64,000 bases of DNA from Actinobacillus suis ATCC 33415 (GCF_000739435.1 NZ_CP009159.1:1922001-1986000), one strand, 5' to 3'; counted from the first letter of the stretch, positions 12,418 to 25,157 are shown. Program-made: numbers and translations. Notes: generated from the sequence alone by a model not told the origin.

Positions 12418-12461
12418 AAGCGGTCATTTTGGCTAAATTTTTTGCAAATTCTACCGCTTGT
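12418..12461. repeat. Inverted uptake-signal pair
   Basis: AAGCGGT (12418-12424) and ACCGCTTGT (12453-12461) face each other just downstream of tpx, beside the strong terminator. Confidence 0.65.
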
Positions 12462-12466
12462 GAAGA

Positions 12467-12967
12467 TTACGCTAAAACCGCTAATGCCGCTTCGTAATTC
12501 GGTTCAGTTTTAATTTCTGCCACTAATTCGCTATGTAATACACGATTATTTTCATCTAATACAATCACCGAACGTGATGTTAAACCGGCTAATGGTGAGT
12601 TTTGAATATCGACACCAAGTTGTTGATGTACTGCTTTATGACGGAAGGTTGAAAGCGTTTGTACATTTTCAATGCCCTCTGCACCACAAAAACGCGCTTG
12701 TGCAAAAGGTAAATCTGCAGAAATACATAAAACGACCGTATTTGTTAAATCCGCTGCTTTTTGGTTAAACATACGTACTGAGGTTGCGCATATACCGGTA
12801 TCAATACTTGGGAAAATATTTAACACTTTGCGTTTACCGGCAAAATCTGTCAAAGAAACATTCTCTAAACTATTATTCACTAATGTAAAATTTTCAACGG
12901 TTTCGCCCGCTTGTGGAAAGTTACCCTCTACATCAATCGGGTTACCCATTAATGTTACCTTGCTCAT
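12467..12967 (-). CDS. tpx: Thiol peroxidase
   Basis: Tpx is a thioredoxin-dependent 2-Cys peroxiredoxin reducing alkyl hydroperoxides. The peroxidatic Cys60 sits in [11 protein letters not shown] and the resolving Cys94 in RFCGAEG, one residue off the E. coli numbering (C61/C95). The 166-aa length is typical. It is divergent from plsC across about 130 bp. Confidence 0.96.
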   Translation of the reverse strand: MSKVTLMGNPIDVEGNFPQAGETVENFTLVNNSLENVSLTDFAGKRKVLNIFPSIDTGICATSVRMFNQKAADLTNTVVLCISADLPFAQARFCGAEGIENVQTLSTFRHKAVHQQLGVDIQNSPLAGLTSRSVIVLDENNRVLHSELVAEIKTEPNYEAALAVLA

Positions 12968-13099
12968 ATCAAACTCCTATCATTGGTTAAAAGCCAACCT
13001 AATATAGCGACTTTTAATTACCGTTTAAACCTTTTAATAAAATAAGTAAATTTTGTTATACTGCTTGCAATTAAATGTTGATTTTTTGAAGGGCTTACT

Positions 13100-13825
13100 A
13101 TGCTAAAACTCGCTCGTATTCTTGCGGTCGCCGTGACTGCGATTCTTATTTCTATCATTGGTACAGTGTACGCTTTTATTCGTTTCCGTCACCCTAGCAC
13201 GGTCGGCATCGTAGCTAGAATGTATGCCTCAATGCACAAACTGGTCGGCTTGAAAGTGATTTATCGTCCACGTCCGGAATTTTCTCAACCGGCAATCTAT
13301 ATCGCTAACCATCAAAATAACTACGATATGCTTACCATTGCCGGTATTGTGCCGCCTCGCACCGTTACGATCGGTAAAAAAAGCCTGATTTGGATTCCTT
13401 TTTTCGGTTTGGTGTATTGGGCGACTGGCAATATTTTTATTAATCGAGAAAAACGTAGTAGCGCAATTAGCACGATGAATAAAGTGGGTGAAATTATTCG
13501 TGAGCGTCAAATTTCTATTTGGATGTTCCCGGAAGGCACTCGTAGCCGAGGCCGTGGCTTATTACCTTTCAAGACCGGCGCATTTCATACTGCAATCGCA
13601 GCAGGCGTACCGATTGTGCCAATTGTGTGTTCTTCGCTACATAATAAGGTTGATCTCAATCGTTGGGATAATGGCACGGTCATCTGCGAAAGCTTAGAGC
13701 CGATTGATACGAGCGGTTACAACCGTGACAATATCAAAGAATTGATTGAAAAATGCCATAGCATTATGGCAGCCAAAATTGCTGACTTAGATGCTGAAAT
13801 TGCAGCGTTAGATGCCAAGAAATAA
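13100..13825 (+). CDS. plsC: 1-acyl-sn-glycerol-3-phosphate acyltransferase
   Basis: PlsC adds the second acyl chain to lysophosphatidic acid, forming phosphatidic acid at the inner membrane. Motif I H71-N-Y-D76 (HX4D, in NHQNNYD), motif [14 protein letters not shown] and PIVPIVCSS are visible. An N-terminal hydrophobic helix (about 5-27) is present. Length 241 aa matches E. coli. The stop lies 7 nt before the preferred start of the SufI-like gene, as in the plsC-sufI pair of E. coli. Confidence 0.95.
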   Translation: MLKLARILAVAVTAILISIIGTVYAFIRFRHPSTVGIVARMYASMHKLVGLKVIYRPRPEFSQPAIYIANHQNNYDMLTIAGIVPPRTVTIGKKSLIWIPFFGLVYWATGNIFINREKRSSAISTMNKVGEIIRERQISIWMFPEGTRSRGRGLLPFKTGAFHTAIAAGVPIVPIVCSSLHNKVDLNRWDNGTVICESLEPIDTSGYNRDNIKELIEKCHSIMAAKIADLDAEIAALDAKK

Positions 13826-13832
13826 GCACATA

Positions 13833-15248
13833 ATGAAACAAAATCTGACTCGAAGACAACTACTGAAACGCTCCGCATTAGCCGGAGCGATGCTTTCTGC
13901 ACCCAACACACTTTTTGCCGCAGAACGCCAGCCATTACGCATTCCACCGATTATTGAAGTGGGACGAGGTCGCCCTGTTCGTTTGGATTTACGTCCGGCA
14001 CAAACACAATTTAATAAAGGAAAATTGGTGGATGTTTGGGGCGTTAATGGGCAATACCTTGCGCCGACCGTCCGAGTAAAATCGGATAATTTCGTCAAAT
14101 TAACTTATGTGAATAATCTACCACAGCCGGTATCCATCAATATTCAGGGGCTATTAGCACCGACTGAAATGATTGGTTCGGCACACCGTAAATTAGCGCC
14201 GAAAAGCAGTTGGTCACCGATTCTTTCCGTCCATCAACCCGCTTGTACCTGCTGGTATCACGCTGACACTATGCTAAATTCTGCGTTTCAGCTGTATAGA
14301 GGTTTAGCCGGACTTTGGATCATTGAAGATACCAATAGCAAAACGGCATCGCTACCCAATAAATACGGGGTGAACGATATTCCGCTAGTCTTGCAAGACC
14401 AGCATATTAATAAAGACGGCATTCAGCTGCTCGATTTAAATCAGAAGCAATTCTTTGGCAAACGTTTATTTGTTAACGGACAAGAATCGGCTTATCACAA
14501 CGTGGCACGAGGCTGGGTACGTTTACGTATTGTTAATGCGTCTTTATCACGAGCTTATGAGCTACGTTTAGATAATGATAAACCTTTACACGTGATTGCC
14601 ACCGGCATGGGAATGCTTGCCGAGCCGGTAGAAATGCCTAGCGTCACGCTTGCTCCTTCCGCTCGTATTGAAGTGTTAGTCGACCTCAATGACGGCAAAA
14701 TCGTCTCACTAATAAGCGGTCAAAAACGGGATATTTTTTACAAAGCGAAAAGCCTATTCGCCGATAATAACGATTTAGTGGACAATGTCATTTTAGAATT
14801 GCGCCCCGAAGGTATGGCATCGGTATTCACCACCAAACCTTCATTACCGGTTTTCGATTTAGATTCGTTCCAACTGAAAATCACTCAGGAACGCCGTATC
14901 GCATTACGCCCGTTAGATCGTTTAATCAACCAACAGCGGTTTGATCCTAAACGTATTGATTTTACGGTTAAACAAGGCAGTGTGGAACGCTGGTACATTA
15001 CCAGCAACGAAGCGGTCGGTTTTACCCTACAAGGTGCAAAATTTATTGTCGAAACCAGAGATCGTAAACGTGAACCGCATAAACAACTAGCGTGGCAAGA
15101 TACCGTATGGGTAGAAAAAGACCAAGAAGTCACCTTGCTGGTTCGCTTTGACCATCTCGCTTCCGCCCAGTTACCGTTCACCTTTGGCGTTTCTGACTTT
15201 ATGTTAAGAGACCGAGGAGCGATGGGACAATTTATCGTTGAGGAATAA
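13833..15248 (+). CDS. ftsP: SufI/FtsP-like multicopper-oxidase-fold cell division protein
   Basis: FtsP (SufI) is a periplasmic Tat substrate with a cupredoxin fold that stabilises the divisome under stress. The ATG at 13833 gives a 471-aa protein opening with a Tat signal ([16 protein letters not shown]). Three cupredoxin-like parts follow. The [14 protein letters not shown] segment corresponds to a former copper site, but the C-terminal HCH cluster of true multicopper oxidases is not visible, as in SufI. The position after plsC supports the assignment. Confidence 0.85.
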   Translation: MKQNLTRRQLLKRSALAGAMLSAPNTLFAAERQPLRIPPIIEVGRGRPVRLDLRPAQTQFNKGKLVDVWGVNGQYLAPTVRVKSDNFVKLTYVNNLPQPVSINIQGLLAPTEMIGSAHRKLAPKSSWSPILSVHQPACTCWYHADTMLNSAFQLYRGLAGLWIIEDTNSKTASLPNKYGVNDIPLVLQDQHINKDGIQLLDLNQKQFFGKRLFVNGQESAYHNVARGWVRLRIVNASLSRAYELRLDNDKPLHVIATGMGMLAEPVEMPSVTLAPSARIEVLVDLNDGKIVSLISGQKRDIFYKAKSLFADNNDLVDNVILELRPEGMASVFTTKPSLPVFDLDSFQLKITQERRIALRPLDRLINQQRFDPKRIDFTVKQGSVERWYITSNEAVGFTLQGAKFIVETRDRKREPHKQLAWQDTVWVEKDQEVTLLVRFDHLASAQLPFTFGVSDFMLRDRGAMGQFIVEE

Positions 15249-15300
15249 GCGGTCGGATCTGTTACGAAAATTGCAAATTTTTTGCAAAAAAACACCGCTT
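15247..15300. terminator. Uptake-signal dyad after ftsP
   Basis: AAGCGGT (15247-15253) and ACCGCTT (15294-15300) flank an AT-rich centre with TTGCAAATTTTTTGCAA. It probably serves as the terminator. Confidence 0.6.
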
Positions 15301-15366
15301 TTCTGCCTATTTTCCTTCTATCACTGATAGAATAGATAGAATTTTCTGCAAAACAGGATTGAAAGA

Positions 15367-16320
15367 ATGAGCCAAGAATATTTAGATTTTGAATTACCGA
15401 TTGCCGAGCTTGAAGCTAAGATTGAATCGCTTCGTGCTGTGAGCGCGCAAGACGGTAAAATTGATTTAGATGATGAAATTAAACGCCTACAAAAGAAAAG
15501 CGAAGAGCTGACGAAGAAAACCTTTGCGAACTTAGATGCATGGCAAGTATCACGTATGGCACGCCACCCGAATCGTCCATATACTTTAGATTATATCGAA
15601 CATATTTTCACCGAATTTGACGAATTAGCCGGTGACCGTGCTTTTGCTGACGACAAAGCAATTGTCGGTGGTATTGCTCGTTTAGAAGGTCGTCCGGTCA
15701 TGGTTATTGGTCATCAAAAAGGCCGCACAACCAAAGAAAAAGTAAAACGTAACTTTGGTATGCCGGCACCTGAAGGCTACCGTAAAGCCTTACGTTTAAT
15801 GGAAATGGCAGAGCGTTTTAATATGCCGATTATTACCTTTATCGACACACCGGGCGCATATCCTGGTATCGGTGCGGAAGAACGTGGTCAGGCGGAAGCT
15901 ATCGCACGCAACCTACGTGAAATGGCGCAATTAAAAGTGCCGGTTATCTGTACGGTAATCGGTGAAGGCGGTTCAGGCGGTGCATTAGCGATCGGCGTAG
16001 GTGATAAAGTAAATATGTTGCAATATTCAACTTACTCGGTTATTTCACCGGAAGGTTGTGCTTCGATTCTGTGGAAAAGCGCAGAAAAAGCGTCAACCGC
16101 CGCAGAAGTTATGGGCTTAACCGCACAACGTTTAAAAGAGTTAAACTTAATTGACGGCATTGTTGCTGAGCCATTAGGTGGTGCACATCGTGATGTTGCC
16201 CAAATGGCACAAAACCTTAAAGAACGTATTTTAGCGGACTTAGCTGACCTTTCACCGTTAAGCACAGAAGATTTATTAGATCGTCGTTACCAACGCTTAA
16301 TGAGCTACGGATACGTTTAA
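15367..16320 (+). CDS. accA: Acetyl-CoA carboxylase carboxyltransferase subunit alpha
   Basis: AccA with AccD transfers CO2 from carboxybiotin to acetyl-CoA, the first step of fatty acid synthesis. The 317-aa protein aligns throughout with the E. coli subunit: the N-terminal helical arm ([17 protein letters not shown]), the [13 protein letters not shown] oxyanion region and the [19 protein letters not shown] block. AGGATTGAAAGA precedes the ATG. Confidence 0.97.
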   Translation: MSQEYLDFELPIAELEAKIESLRAVSAQDGKIDLDDEIKRLQKKSEELTKKTFANLDAWQVSRMARHPNRPYTLDYIEHIFTEFDELAGDRAFADDKAIVGGIARLEGRPVMVIGHQKGRTTKEKVKRNFGMPAPEGYRKALRLMEMAERFNMPIITFIDTPGAYPGIGAEERGQAEAIARNLREMAQLKVPVICTVIGEGGSGGALAIGVGDKVNMLQYSTYSVISPEGCASILWKSAEKASTAAEVMGLTAQRLKELNLIDGIVAEPLGGAHRDVAQMAQNLKERILADLADLSPLSTEDLLDRRYQRLMSYGYV

Positions 16321-16326
16321 GCGAAA

Positions 16327-16376
16327 ACAAGCGGTCGGATTTTGGCAAAATTTTGCGGAAATCTTACCGCTTTTTT
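16327..16376 (+). terminator. Uptake-signal dyad terminator after accA
   Basis: ACAAGCGGT (16327-16335) faces ACCGCTT followed by a T run (from 16366); the inner part GGCAAAATTTTGC also pairs. Confidence 0.7.
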
Positions 16377-16461
16377 ATGCGCAAAAAAATAGACAATAAA
16401 CTAAAAGTTAGAAATTTGAGTGAAGAATAAATTTGAAGAAATAAAAGGAAATAAATAAGAA

Positions 16462-16537
<76 letters not shown>

Positions 16538-16559
16538 ATACTTCGTTGGAAGAGCCGTT

Positions 16560-16587
16560 ATTATAGGTATTTTTACTATACATGCAA
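16560..16587 (-). promoter_or_regulatory. Promoter of the lone tRNA-Thr gene
   Basis: On the minus strand TTGCAT (16587-16582), a 16-bp spacer and TATAAT (16565-16560) place the transcription start about 15 nt before the tRNA. Confidence 0.75.
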
Positions 16588-16639
16588 GTTTATTTCGTCC
16601 AAATTATCCACAATTGAACATAAAAAAGGAATCAAAAGA

Positions 16640-17500
16640 ATGAAAAATATCCTCTCTATTCAATCCCATGTTGTATACGGTTATGCAGGAAATAAATCCG
16701 CAACTTTCCCAATGCAATTACTCGGTGTGGATGTATGGGCATTGAATACGGTGCAATTTTCAAACCATACGCAATACGGTAAATGGAAAGGTATGGTGAT
16801 TCCAAAAGAACAAATCGGCGAAATCGTACAAGGTATTGCTGAGATTGATGCACTTAAACATTGCGATGCAGTGTTATCCGGTTATATCGGTTCGGCAGAA
16901 CAGGTGGAAGAGATTGTTAAAGCCTATCAAGCGGTTAAATTACAGAATAAAAATGCAATTTACCTGTGTGATCCGGTGATGGGCCATCCGGATAAAGGCT
17001 GTATCGTGGCGGACGGAGTCAAAGAAGGCTTAATTAATATCGCCATGGCGCACGCAGACATTATTACACCAAATTTGGTCGAGCTTCGAGAACTAAGCGG
17101 TTTAACCGTTGAAAACTTTGAGCAAGCGATCGAAGCGGTTAAAGTTATTTTAAGCAAAGGCCCGAAAAAAGTCTTAGTCAAACATTTAAGTAAAGTAGGC
17201 AAACAAGCGGATAAATTTGAGATGCTTTTTGCAACGGCTGAAGGTATTTGGCATATTAGCCGCCCACTCTATCAATTTGACAAAGAACCTGTTGGCGTAG
17301 GCGATTTAACTGCCGGACTCTTCTTAGCAAATTTATTGAATGGTAAGTCAGACTTAGAGGCATTCGAACACACGGCAAACGCAGTAAATGATGTGATGGA
17401 AATCACCGCAAATTCGGGTGTATATGAGTTACAAATTATTGCCGCAAGAGAACGCATTGTGAATCCAATTAGCACATGTAAAGCGGTTAAAATCGCCTAA
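16640..17500 (+). CDS. pdxY: Pyridoxal kinase PdxY
   Basis: PdxY phosphorylates pyridoxal in the PLP salvage pathway. Ribokinase-fold signatures are [21 protein letters not shown] at the N-terminus, [26 protein letters not shown] and the catalytic [12 protein letters not shown] near the C-terminus. Length 286 aa is typical. A strong terminator follows immediately and is shared with the convergent sialyltransferase gene. Confidence 0.95.
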   Translation: MKNILSIQSHVVYGYAGNKSATFPMQLLGVDVWALNTVQFSNHTQYGKWKGMVIPKEQIGEIVQGIAEIDALKHCDAVLSGYIGSAEQVEEIVKAYQAVKLQNKNAIYLCDPVMGHPDKGCIVADGVKEGLINIAMAHADIITPNLVELRELSGLTVENFEQAIEAVKVILSKGPKKVLVKHLSKVGKQADKFEMLFATAEGIWHISRPLYQFDKEPVGVGDLTAGLFLANLLNGKSDLEAFEHTANAVNDVMEITANSGVYELQIIAARERIVNPISTCKAVKIA

Positions 17501-17509
17501 TATTGCCAC

Positions 17510-17539
17510 AAAAAAGCCGACCAATCGTCGGCTTTTTTT
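17510..17539. terminator. Bidirectional terminator after pdxY
   Basis: GCCGAC (17516-17521), loop CAATC, GTCGGC (17527-17532), flanked by A and T runs. It also overlaps the stop of the minus-strand gene. Confidence 0.85.
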
Positions 17540-18743
17540 ATGAGGACAAACTACAATAATACACCTGTTCTTGGCTAACAAGCTGCATTTCTAACATCGC
17601 CTGAGCAAGCGCATACTGTTTTATGTAGCCATCGGAAAGCTGGCGTTCTTGCTCATCGGTTGAGGTCAAAAAGAATAATTTCGCTAACTTACTTTGCTCA
17701 CTATTTACATGAATTGTGCTAGCAAAACCGCCGATTTTCTGCGGACTAAAGCCTAATAAGGTTAATATTTCAAACGGAATATTTTCCGGTAAAAATATCA
17801 CATTAGGATAATACTCTCGTAATGCCTGATTAATTTCCGGACTATTCGGATGGCCTTTAAACACAAATAAATAAGGCTCGCCAATAAACAGTTGGCTATT
17901 GGGATCCAAATGTTCACGAATCAGTATCGCATGAATATTGGCTAAGCGCTGTTTATCTTCAAAGCTAATATTAAAAAATGTCGTACCGCTGAAAAAATAA
18001 ACCGGTTGAGCAGTTAACTTTTGCATCAATGATTCTAATTCGGTATCAATCTTTAATATTTGCTTTAACCATAACAAATCTTCGCTCGATAAATATTGAT
18101 ATGCGGAAAGATTGAGTAATTGATAATGCCCTAATTCAGCCTTTAACGGTTGTAACTTTTCATCTAATAAAAAATGGTCAGAAAGCAAATAATAGTGCGT
18201 TTCAAGCACAGCATTCCAAACATAGCGAATCAAATCAATTTGTGAAAATGATCCTTCCCCATTCTCAAATAAAGAAACTAAAGAGGCTTTTGTTGCTGCT
18301 AAATCTTGTACCAATGAAGAAGATTTCTGTAACTGATACTGTTTCATCACCCCTTCCGAGCCGTCATCATATAAATGTAAAACGATCTTACTGATTTTTT
18401 CCTTATACTGTGTATAAGTCGGCGATAAATTCAGAAACATCTCAAAACTATGAAACAAATTTAAATGCAAATGTAATTCGAATTGTTTACCTTCTTGAGA
18501 CAAAATCGTTTGTAATTGTTCAAGTAACGGCTCCACATTATGTTCAACATTACGAGAAAATTGAATGATGCCTTCATATTGTTCGATAAGCGTTTGTGGC
18601 ATTTCAAAACGTGCTAATGAAAATAGACGTAATCTTTGATCATCATGCTTGTGTTTAAGAAAATGCAAAAAGTAACTTAAACTGGGAATGGTTGCAAAAT
18701 CAATATAGATATCGACTGCCTGTAGTTGGGGGGTTCTTTCCAT
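17538..18743 (-). CDS. GT80-family sialyltransferase
   Basis: The 401-aa protein resembles the Pasteurella multocida PM0188 (PmST1) type of CMP-Neu5Ac sialyltransferase. The opening VDIYIDFATIPSLSYFLHF aligns with its first beta strand. LYDDGS (124-129) holds the expected catalytic Asp, FKGHP (295-299) the CMP-binding His, and IGGFAST (337-343) the CMP-phosphate-binding Ser/Thr pair. Unlike PmST1 it has no N-terminal signal or anchor. It would cap lipooligosaccharide with sialic acid at the inner membrane, an inference from the family. It stands alone; no CMP-sialate synthetase is in the window. It is AT-rich and I see no core uptake word inside it, which suggests later acquisition. The ~230 bp upstream hold the promoter but no clear box. 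Confidence 0.85.
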   Translation of the reverse strand: MERTPQLQAVDIYIDFATIPSLSYFLHFLKHKHDDQRLRLFSLARFEMPQTLIEQYEGIIQFSRNVEHNVEPLLEQLQTILSQEGKQFELHLHLNLFHSFEMFLNLSPTYTQYKEKISKIVLHLYDDGSEGVMKQYQLQKSSSLVQDLAATKASLVSLFENGEGSFSQIDLIRYVWNAVLETHYYLLSDHFLLDEKLQPLKAELGHYQLLNLSAYQYLSSEDLLWLKQILKIDTELESLMQKLTAQPVYFFSGTTFFNISFEDKQRLANIHAILIREHLDPNSQLFIGEPYLFVFKGHPNSPEINQALREYYPNVIFLPENIPFEILTLLGFSPQKIGGFASTIHVNSEQSKLAKLFFLTSTDEQERQLSDGYIKQYALAQAMLEMQLVSQEQVYYCSLSS

Positions 18744-18903
18744 AACTTTTTATTTTAAACAATAATTTAATCAGGCAATCTAGCTATAGCGAGGTCAAAT
18801 TATTTATAGATTATTTGTGAATCGGAGAACAAATACTTCTATGTTCTGCTTATTTGCATAAAGCGCGCTGAATTATACTCTGTGATTCAAATAGATACAA
18901 AAC

Positions 18904-18932
18904 AAAAAAGGCGTGTCTTTCGACACGCCTTC
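18904..18932 (-). terminator. Terminator of the tRNA-tuf operon
   Basis: AAGGCGTGTC and GACACGCCTT pair around a 3-4-nt loop (18909-18931), with a T run on the minus strand. Confidence 0.9.
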
Positions 18933-18971
18933 TCTAGCATTTCGCTCTCAAATATTAAGTCTAATACCTAA

Positions 18972-20183
<1,212 letters not shown>

Positions 20184-20269
20184 TTACAAATGGTACATAA
20201 CCACATTAACCAAATGTAGAAATTGTTACTAAGATTTAAAACACTGAAAAGAAGATTTTAGAAGAGTAG

Positions 20270-20345
20270 TGGTGCTGATAGGCGGATTTGAACCGCCGAC
20301 CTCACCCTTACCAAGGGTGCGCTCTACCAACTGAGCTATATCAGC
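20270..20345 (-). tRNA. tRNA-Thr(GGT)
   Basis: 76-nt cloverleaf with CCA; anticodon loop TTGGTAA between CACCC and GGGTG. It is the last tRNA before tuf, the thrT position. Confidence 0.97.
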
Positions 20346-20348
20346 GCT

Positions 20349-20423
<75 letters not shown>

Positions 20424-20474
20424 TGTTCTAAATTCGTCTGTCCGATGTCATATGCGATTCAATTAAGTAAGAAA

Positions 20475-20559
20475 TGGTGGAGGGAGAAGGATTCGAACCT
20501 TCGAAGGCTGAGCCAACAGATTTACAGTCTGCCCCCTTTGGCCGCTCGGGAATCCCTCC
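20475..20559 (-). tRNA. tRNA-Tyr(GTA)
   Basis: 85-nt class II tRNA with a long variable arm; anticodon loop CTGTAAA. It sits at the tyrU position. Confidence 0.97.
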
Positions 20560-20594
20560 ACGATAATTGAATACTTAATCACGATTTGCAATAA

Positions 20595-20670
<76 letters not shown>

Positions 20671-20698
20671 GTTGCGTTGTCGTAAGCAAGTGAGGTGC

Positions 20699-20726
20699 AT
20701 TATAGGGAAATTTTGAAACTGTGCAA
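20699..20726 (-). promoter_or_regulatory. Promoter of the tRNA-tuf operon
   Basis: On the minus strand TTGCAC (20726-20721), 16 bp, TATAAT (20704-20699), then a GC-containing discriminator (GCACC), as in stable-RNA promoters. Confidence 0.8.
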
Positions 20727-20898
20727 GCATTTTTTCAAAAAAAATTGAAAAACCTGTTTTTTCGCTTGTTTAATACGCAAAACGTCTGTTTTTTGTATGT
20801 TTTACGTGATTTTAACGAGATAAAACGCCCTATTTTTAGATTTATATTGTATATTTGTGACTGCGCATTCCATTGGAAATGCAATCTGCACTACCTGA

Positions 20899-21867
<969 letters not shown>

Positions 21868-21873
21868 CAGACA

Positions 21874-21898
21874 GGCGCTAGAGATAGTGCCTTTTTTA
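21874..21898 (+). terminator. Terminator after coaA
   Basis: GGCGCTA (21874-21880), loop GAGA, TAGTGCC (one G-T pair), then seven T. Confidence 0.85.
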
Positions 21899-22032
21899 TA
21901 GGTAAAATTTAGCAAAAATTTAACCGCTTAGATAAAACGCAAAATACAGCGAATTAGTAGGCGATTAATACACAAATTTTTGTTAAGCTAACGTTCTATT
22001 TGCAAAATTTTAAACAAAACAGACCGCTTGTT

Positions 22033-22578
22033 ATGAATAAGAAACTTTTACTTCCTCTCATCATTTTTTTAGCTTTAACCGTTACCTTTATGGTACAGCT
22101 TTCCCGTAATGCTCAAGGCGATGATCCGAAAAAGCTCGAATCCGCATTAGTGGGTAAAACCATTCCAAATTTCCAATTAGAGTCCGTTTTAGATGAGAAA
22201 CAGCTACTTGATCAAAATGTCGTAAAAACAGGCAAACCTCGTTTATTAACCGTTTGGGCGACCTGGTGTCCAACCTGCTATGCCGAACACGAATACTTAA
22301 CCCTACTGGCAAAACAAGGTGTGGAAATTGTCGGTGTGGACTACAAAGACGAACGCTCAAAAGCAATGAAATTCCTAGCGAATTATGGCAATCCTTACAA
22401 AGCGAATATTTATGACCCGAAAGGTTCTCTCGGCTTAGACCTCGGCGTATATGGTGCACCGGAAACTTTTATTATTGACGGTAAAGGCGTTATCCACTAC
22501 CGCCACGCCGGTGATGTAAATGATCAAGTATGGAATGAAGTATTAAAGCCGATTTATGAAAAACTTAAGCAACAATAA
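22033..22578 (+). CDS. ccmG: Cytochrome c maturation thiol-disulfide oxidoreductase CcmG
   Basis: CcmG (DsbE) is a membrane-anchored periplasmic thioredoxin that reduces apocytochrome c before heme attachment. ATG at 22033 gives 181 aa with an N-terminal anchor (about 4-22) and the active site W-A-T-W-C79-P-T-C82. GAPETFIIDGKG is the cis-Pro loop. An earlier TTG in frame lies in an uptake signal and is unlikely to start translation. ccmH follows after 1 nt. ccmA-F are not upstream, where coaA lies instead. Confidence 0.93.
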   Translation: MNKKLLLPLIIFLALTVTFMVQLSRNAQGDDPKKLESALVGKTIPNFQLESVLDEKQLLDQNVVKTGKPRLLTVWATWCPTCYAEHEYLTLLAKQGVEIVGVDYKDERSKAMKFLANYGNPYKANIYDPKGSLGLDLGVYGAPETFIIDGKGVIHYRHAGDVNDQVWNEVLKPIYEKLKQQ

Positions 22579-22579
22579 T

Positions 22580-23047
22580 ATGAAAAAACTCCTCCCAATT
22601 TTTTTAATGGCAAGTGCCATAGCGACTGCCGCGCCGGTTGAATTCAACCAATTCGATAATCCGCAGCAAGAGTCGGATTACCGTGCATTAATTCAAGAAT
22701 TACGTTGTCCGCAATGTCAAAACAATAATATTGCCGATTCAAATGCAACGATTGCGACCGATATGCGTGCCAAAACGTTGGAATTGTTGAAACAAGGCAA
22801 AAATAAAGATGAAGTCGTGGATTATATGATTGAGCGCTATGGCAATTTTGTCACTTATAATCCACCGATAACACCGGCTACCGTATTACTTTGGGCATTA
22901 CCCATCGCATTACTGTTATTCGGTTTTGCGTTGATTTGGAGACGCAAATCGAAGCAAAAACAAGCGGTCGAATTTAACCCAAATTCTGCAGATTCAACGC
23001 TTGATCAAGCACGTTTAAAACAAATTCTTAACGAGAAGGACAACTAA
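22580..23047 (+). CDS. ccmH: Cytochrome c maturation protein CcmH
   Basis: CcmH presents reduced apocytochrome c to the heme lyase CcmF. ATG at 22580 gives 155 aa with a signal peptide (about 1-18), the redox motif LRC43PQC46 near the mature N-terminus, and a C-terminal TM helix (about 95-115). This is the short form; the CcmI part is a separate gene that overlaps it by 1 nt (TAATG). Confidence 0.93.
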   Translation: MKKLLPIFLMASAIATAAPVEFNQFDNPQQESDYRALIQELRCPQCQNNNIADSNATIATDMRAKTLELLKQGKNKDEVVDYMIERYGNFVTYNPPITPATVLLWALPIALLLFGFALIWRRKSKQKQAVEFNPNSADSTLDQARLKQILNEKDN

Positions 23048-23961
23048 TGAACTTTTGGATTATTGTAGTGGCAATGACCGTGGTTATCTGCTTAATTGCG
23101 TTTTATCCTTTGCTTACCAAGCAAACCAAACGCCAAAGCTTAAAACGAGATAACTTGAATAAAGCTTTTTACTTTGACCGCTTAAAAGAAGTTGAACGTG
23201 AGGCGAATGAAGGGATAATTGACGACCCTGAAAAAACTAAATTAGAGCTTCAACAAAGTTTATTAGACGATATTCCCGAACAAGCGGAAGCAGTACCGAC
23301 TAAACAAAGTCATATCGGTAAAATTTGGTTTGCAGTGTTACTGATCGCAGTTGGGATTATCAGTACCAGTGCTTATGTCAGCGTTGGTTCATGGCAAGCC
23401 GGTACCATGATTGATATGACCCATAAAAAATTAGAATATTTTTATGAGCGTATCAAAGATGAAGACACTAATCCGTTGTCTGAGCAAGAGTTAAACCAAT
23501 TTGCCATGGCGTTACGTGTCGAATTACAAAATAAACCAAATGACGCCAAAGGTTGGTTTATGTTAGGTCAAATCGGCATGGCGAAAGATGACGGTCAATT
23601 GGCGCTAGAGAGCTATGAAAAAGCGAGCAAATTAGACCCGAAAAATCTGCAATATAAAGGCAGTTATGCACAGATACTGATGTTCTCGCAAGATCAGGCG
23701 GATAAAGCCAAAGGTAAAGAAGTGCTAAAAGAAATTTTACGCCAAGATCACACCAATTTAGATGCACTGAGCCTACTCGCTTTCAGTTCTTTTGAAGAAG
23801 AAGACTACAAAATGGCGGCAATGACTTGGGGTATGATGTTAAAACTGATTCCTGAAGGCGAGCCACGCCGTGCTACGGTTGAAAAAAGTATCAATATGGC
23901 AATGTCGATGCTGAAAGAACAAGAAAGCAAACAACCGGCAAAAGCGGAAGAGAAAAAATAA
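23047..23961 (+). CDS. ccmI: Cytochrome c maturation chaperone CcmI
   Basis: CcmI (CycH; C-terminal half of E. coli CcmH) binds the C-terminal helix of apocytochrome c. The 304 aa hold a TM helix at 3-20, a cytoplasmic loop with heptad character (FYFDRLKEVEREANEG), a second TM helix at about 94-113, and periplasmic TPR repeats (for example AKGWFMLGQIGMAKDDGQLA). It is translationally coupled to ccmH and ends the ccmGHI operon. Confidence 0.9.
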   Translation: MNFWIIVVAMTVVICLIAFYPLLTKQTKRQSLKRDNLNKAFYFDRLKEVEREANEGIIDDPEKTKLELQQSLLDDIPEQAEAVPTKQSHIGKIWFAVLLIAVGIISTSAYVSVGSWQAGTMIDMTHKKLEYFYERIKDEDTNPLSEQELNQFAMALRVELQNKPNDAKGWFMLGQIGMAKDDGQLALESYEKASKLDPKNLQYKGSYAQILMFSQDQADKAKGKEVLKEILRQDHTNLDALSLLAFSSFEEEDYKMAAMTWGMMLKLIPEGEPRRATVEKSINMAMSMLKEQESKQPAKAEEKK

Positions 23962-23990
23962 TCACGTTTTAGTGAATTTATAACTGATTT

Positions 23991-24011
23991 GGGCGGGTTT
24001 CATACCCGCCC
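23991..24011 (+). terminator. Hairpin between ccmI and mogA
   Basis: GGGCGGG (23991-23997) pairs with CCCGCCC (24005-24011). Only a short T-poor tail follows, so some read-through into mogA is likely. Confidence 0.5.
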
Positions 24012-24033
24012 TAAAATTGCAAAAGGATAAATA

Positions 24034-24618
24034 ATGTTAAGTAAAGAGACATTAAAAATCGGTTTGGTTTCTGTTTCAGACCGTGCTTCTAGCGGTGTTT
24101 ACCAAGACCAAGGCATTCCTGAATTACAAACGTGGTTGGAATCCGCATTGACTGCCCCGTTTGAAGTTGAAACACGTTTAATTCCGGACGAACAAGCTGT
24201 CATTGAGCAAACTCTAATTGAATTGGTGGATACACACCATTGCCATTTAGTATTAACCACCGGCGGTACCGGACCGGCAAAACGAGATGTTACGCCGGAT
24301 GCGACCCTTGCGGTGGCACATCGTGAAATGCCGGGCTTTGGCGAGCAAATGCGTCAAGTGAGCCTACATTTCGTACCGACCGCAATTCTTTCTCGCCAAG
24401 TTGGTGTTATTCGTCACGACTCGCTGATTTTAAATTTACCGGGGCAGCCGAAAGCGATTAAAGAGACGCTAGAAGGCGTTAAAGACGTACAAGGTAACAC
24501 GCTAGTACGAGGCATTTTTAGTGCCGTGCCGTACTGTCTGCAATTATTGAGCGAAATTTATATCGACACTCACCCTGAAATCTGCGAAAGTTTCCGTCCG
24601 AAATCAGCGAGAAGATAA
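24034..24618 (+). CDS. mogA: Molybdopterin adenylyltransferase
   Basis: MogA adenylates molybdopterin before molybdate insertion. The MoCF-fold signatures are LTTGGTGPAKRDVTPDAT and the C-terminal LPGQPKAIKETLEG. Length 194 aa matches E. coli MogA rather than the shorter MoaB. Molybdenum cofactor fits with the SelAB system, since formate dehydrogenase uses both; that link is inferred. Confidence 0.92.
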   Translation: MLSKETLKIGLVSVSDRASSGVYQDQGIPELQTWLESALTAPFEVETRLIPDEQAVIEQTLIELVDTHHCHLVLTTGGTGPAKRDVTPDATLAVAHREMPGFGEQMRQVSLHFVPTAILSRQVGVIRHDSLILNLPGQPKAIKETLEGVKDVQGNTLVRGIFSAVPYCLQLLSEIYIDTHPEICESFRPKSARR

Positions 24619-24626
24619 TCTTTAAA

Positions 24627-24721
24627 AACCACGGAACACATTCGTAACTCGGAGAACTAAACAAGCGGTTAAATTTACTGAGAATTTTACATTCCGAGTA
24701 ATCTGCGTTTTTCGTGGTGAT
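24627..24721. repeat. Long imperfect inverted repeat before glnB
   Basis: ACCACG...ACTCGGA on the left faces TCCGAGT...CGTGGT on the right, with an ACAAGCGGT uptake word in the centre. It may act as the mogA terminator or be a small dispersed palindrome. Confidence 0.5.
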
Positions 24722-24730
24722 TTAAAATAG

Positions 24731-25078
<348 letters not shown>

Positions 25079-25157
25079 CCGTCTTTAGCGATATTATCCC
25101 CCTGTGAGAGGGGTAATAACCAACTAGACATACTATTCACATTCAAATAGGAAAACT

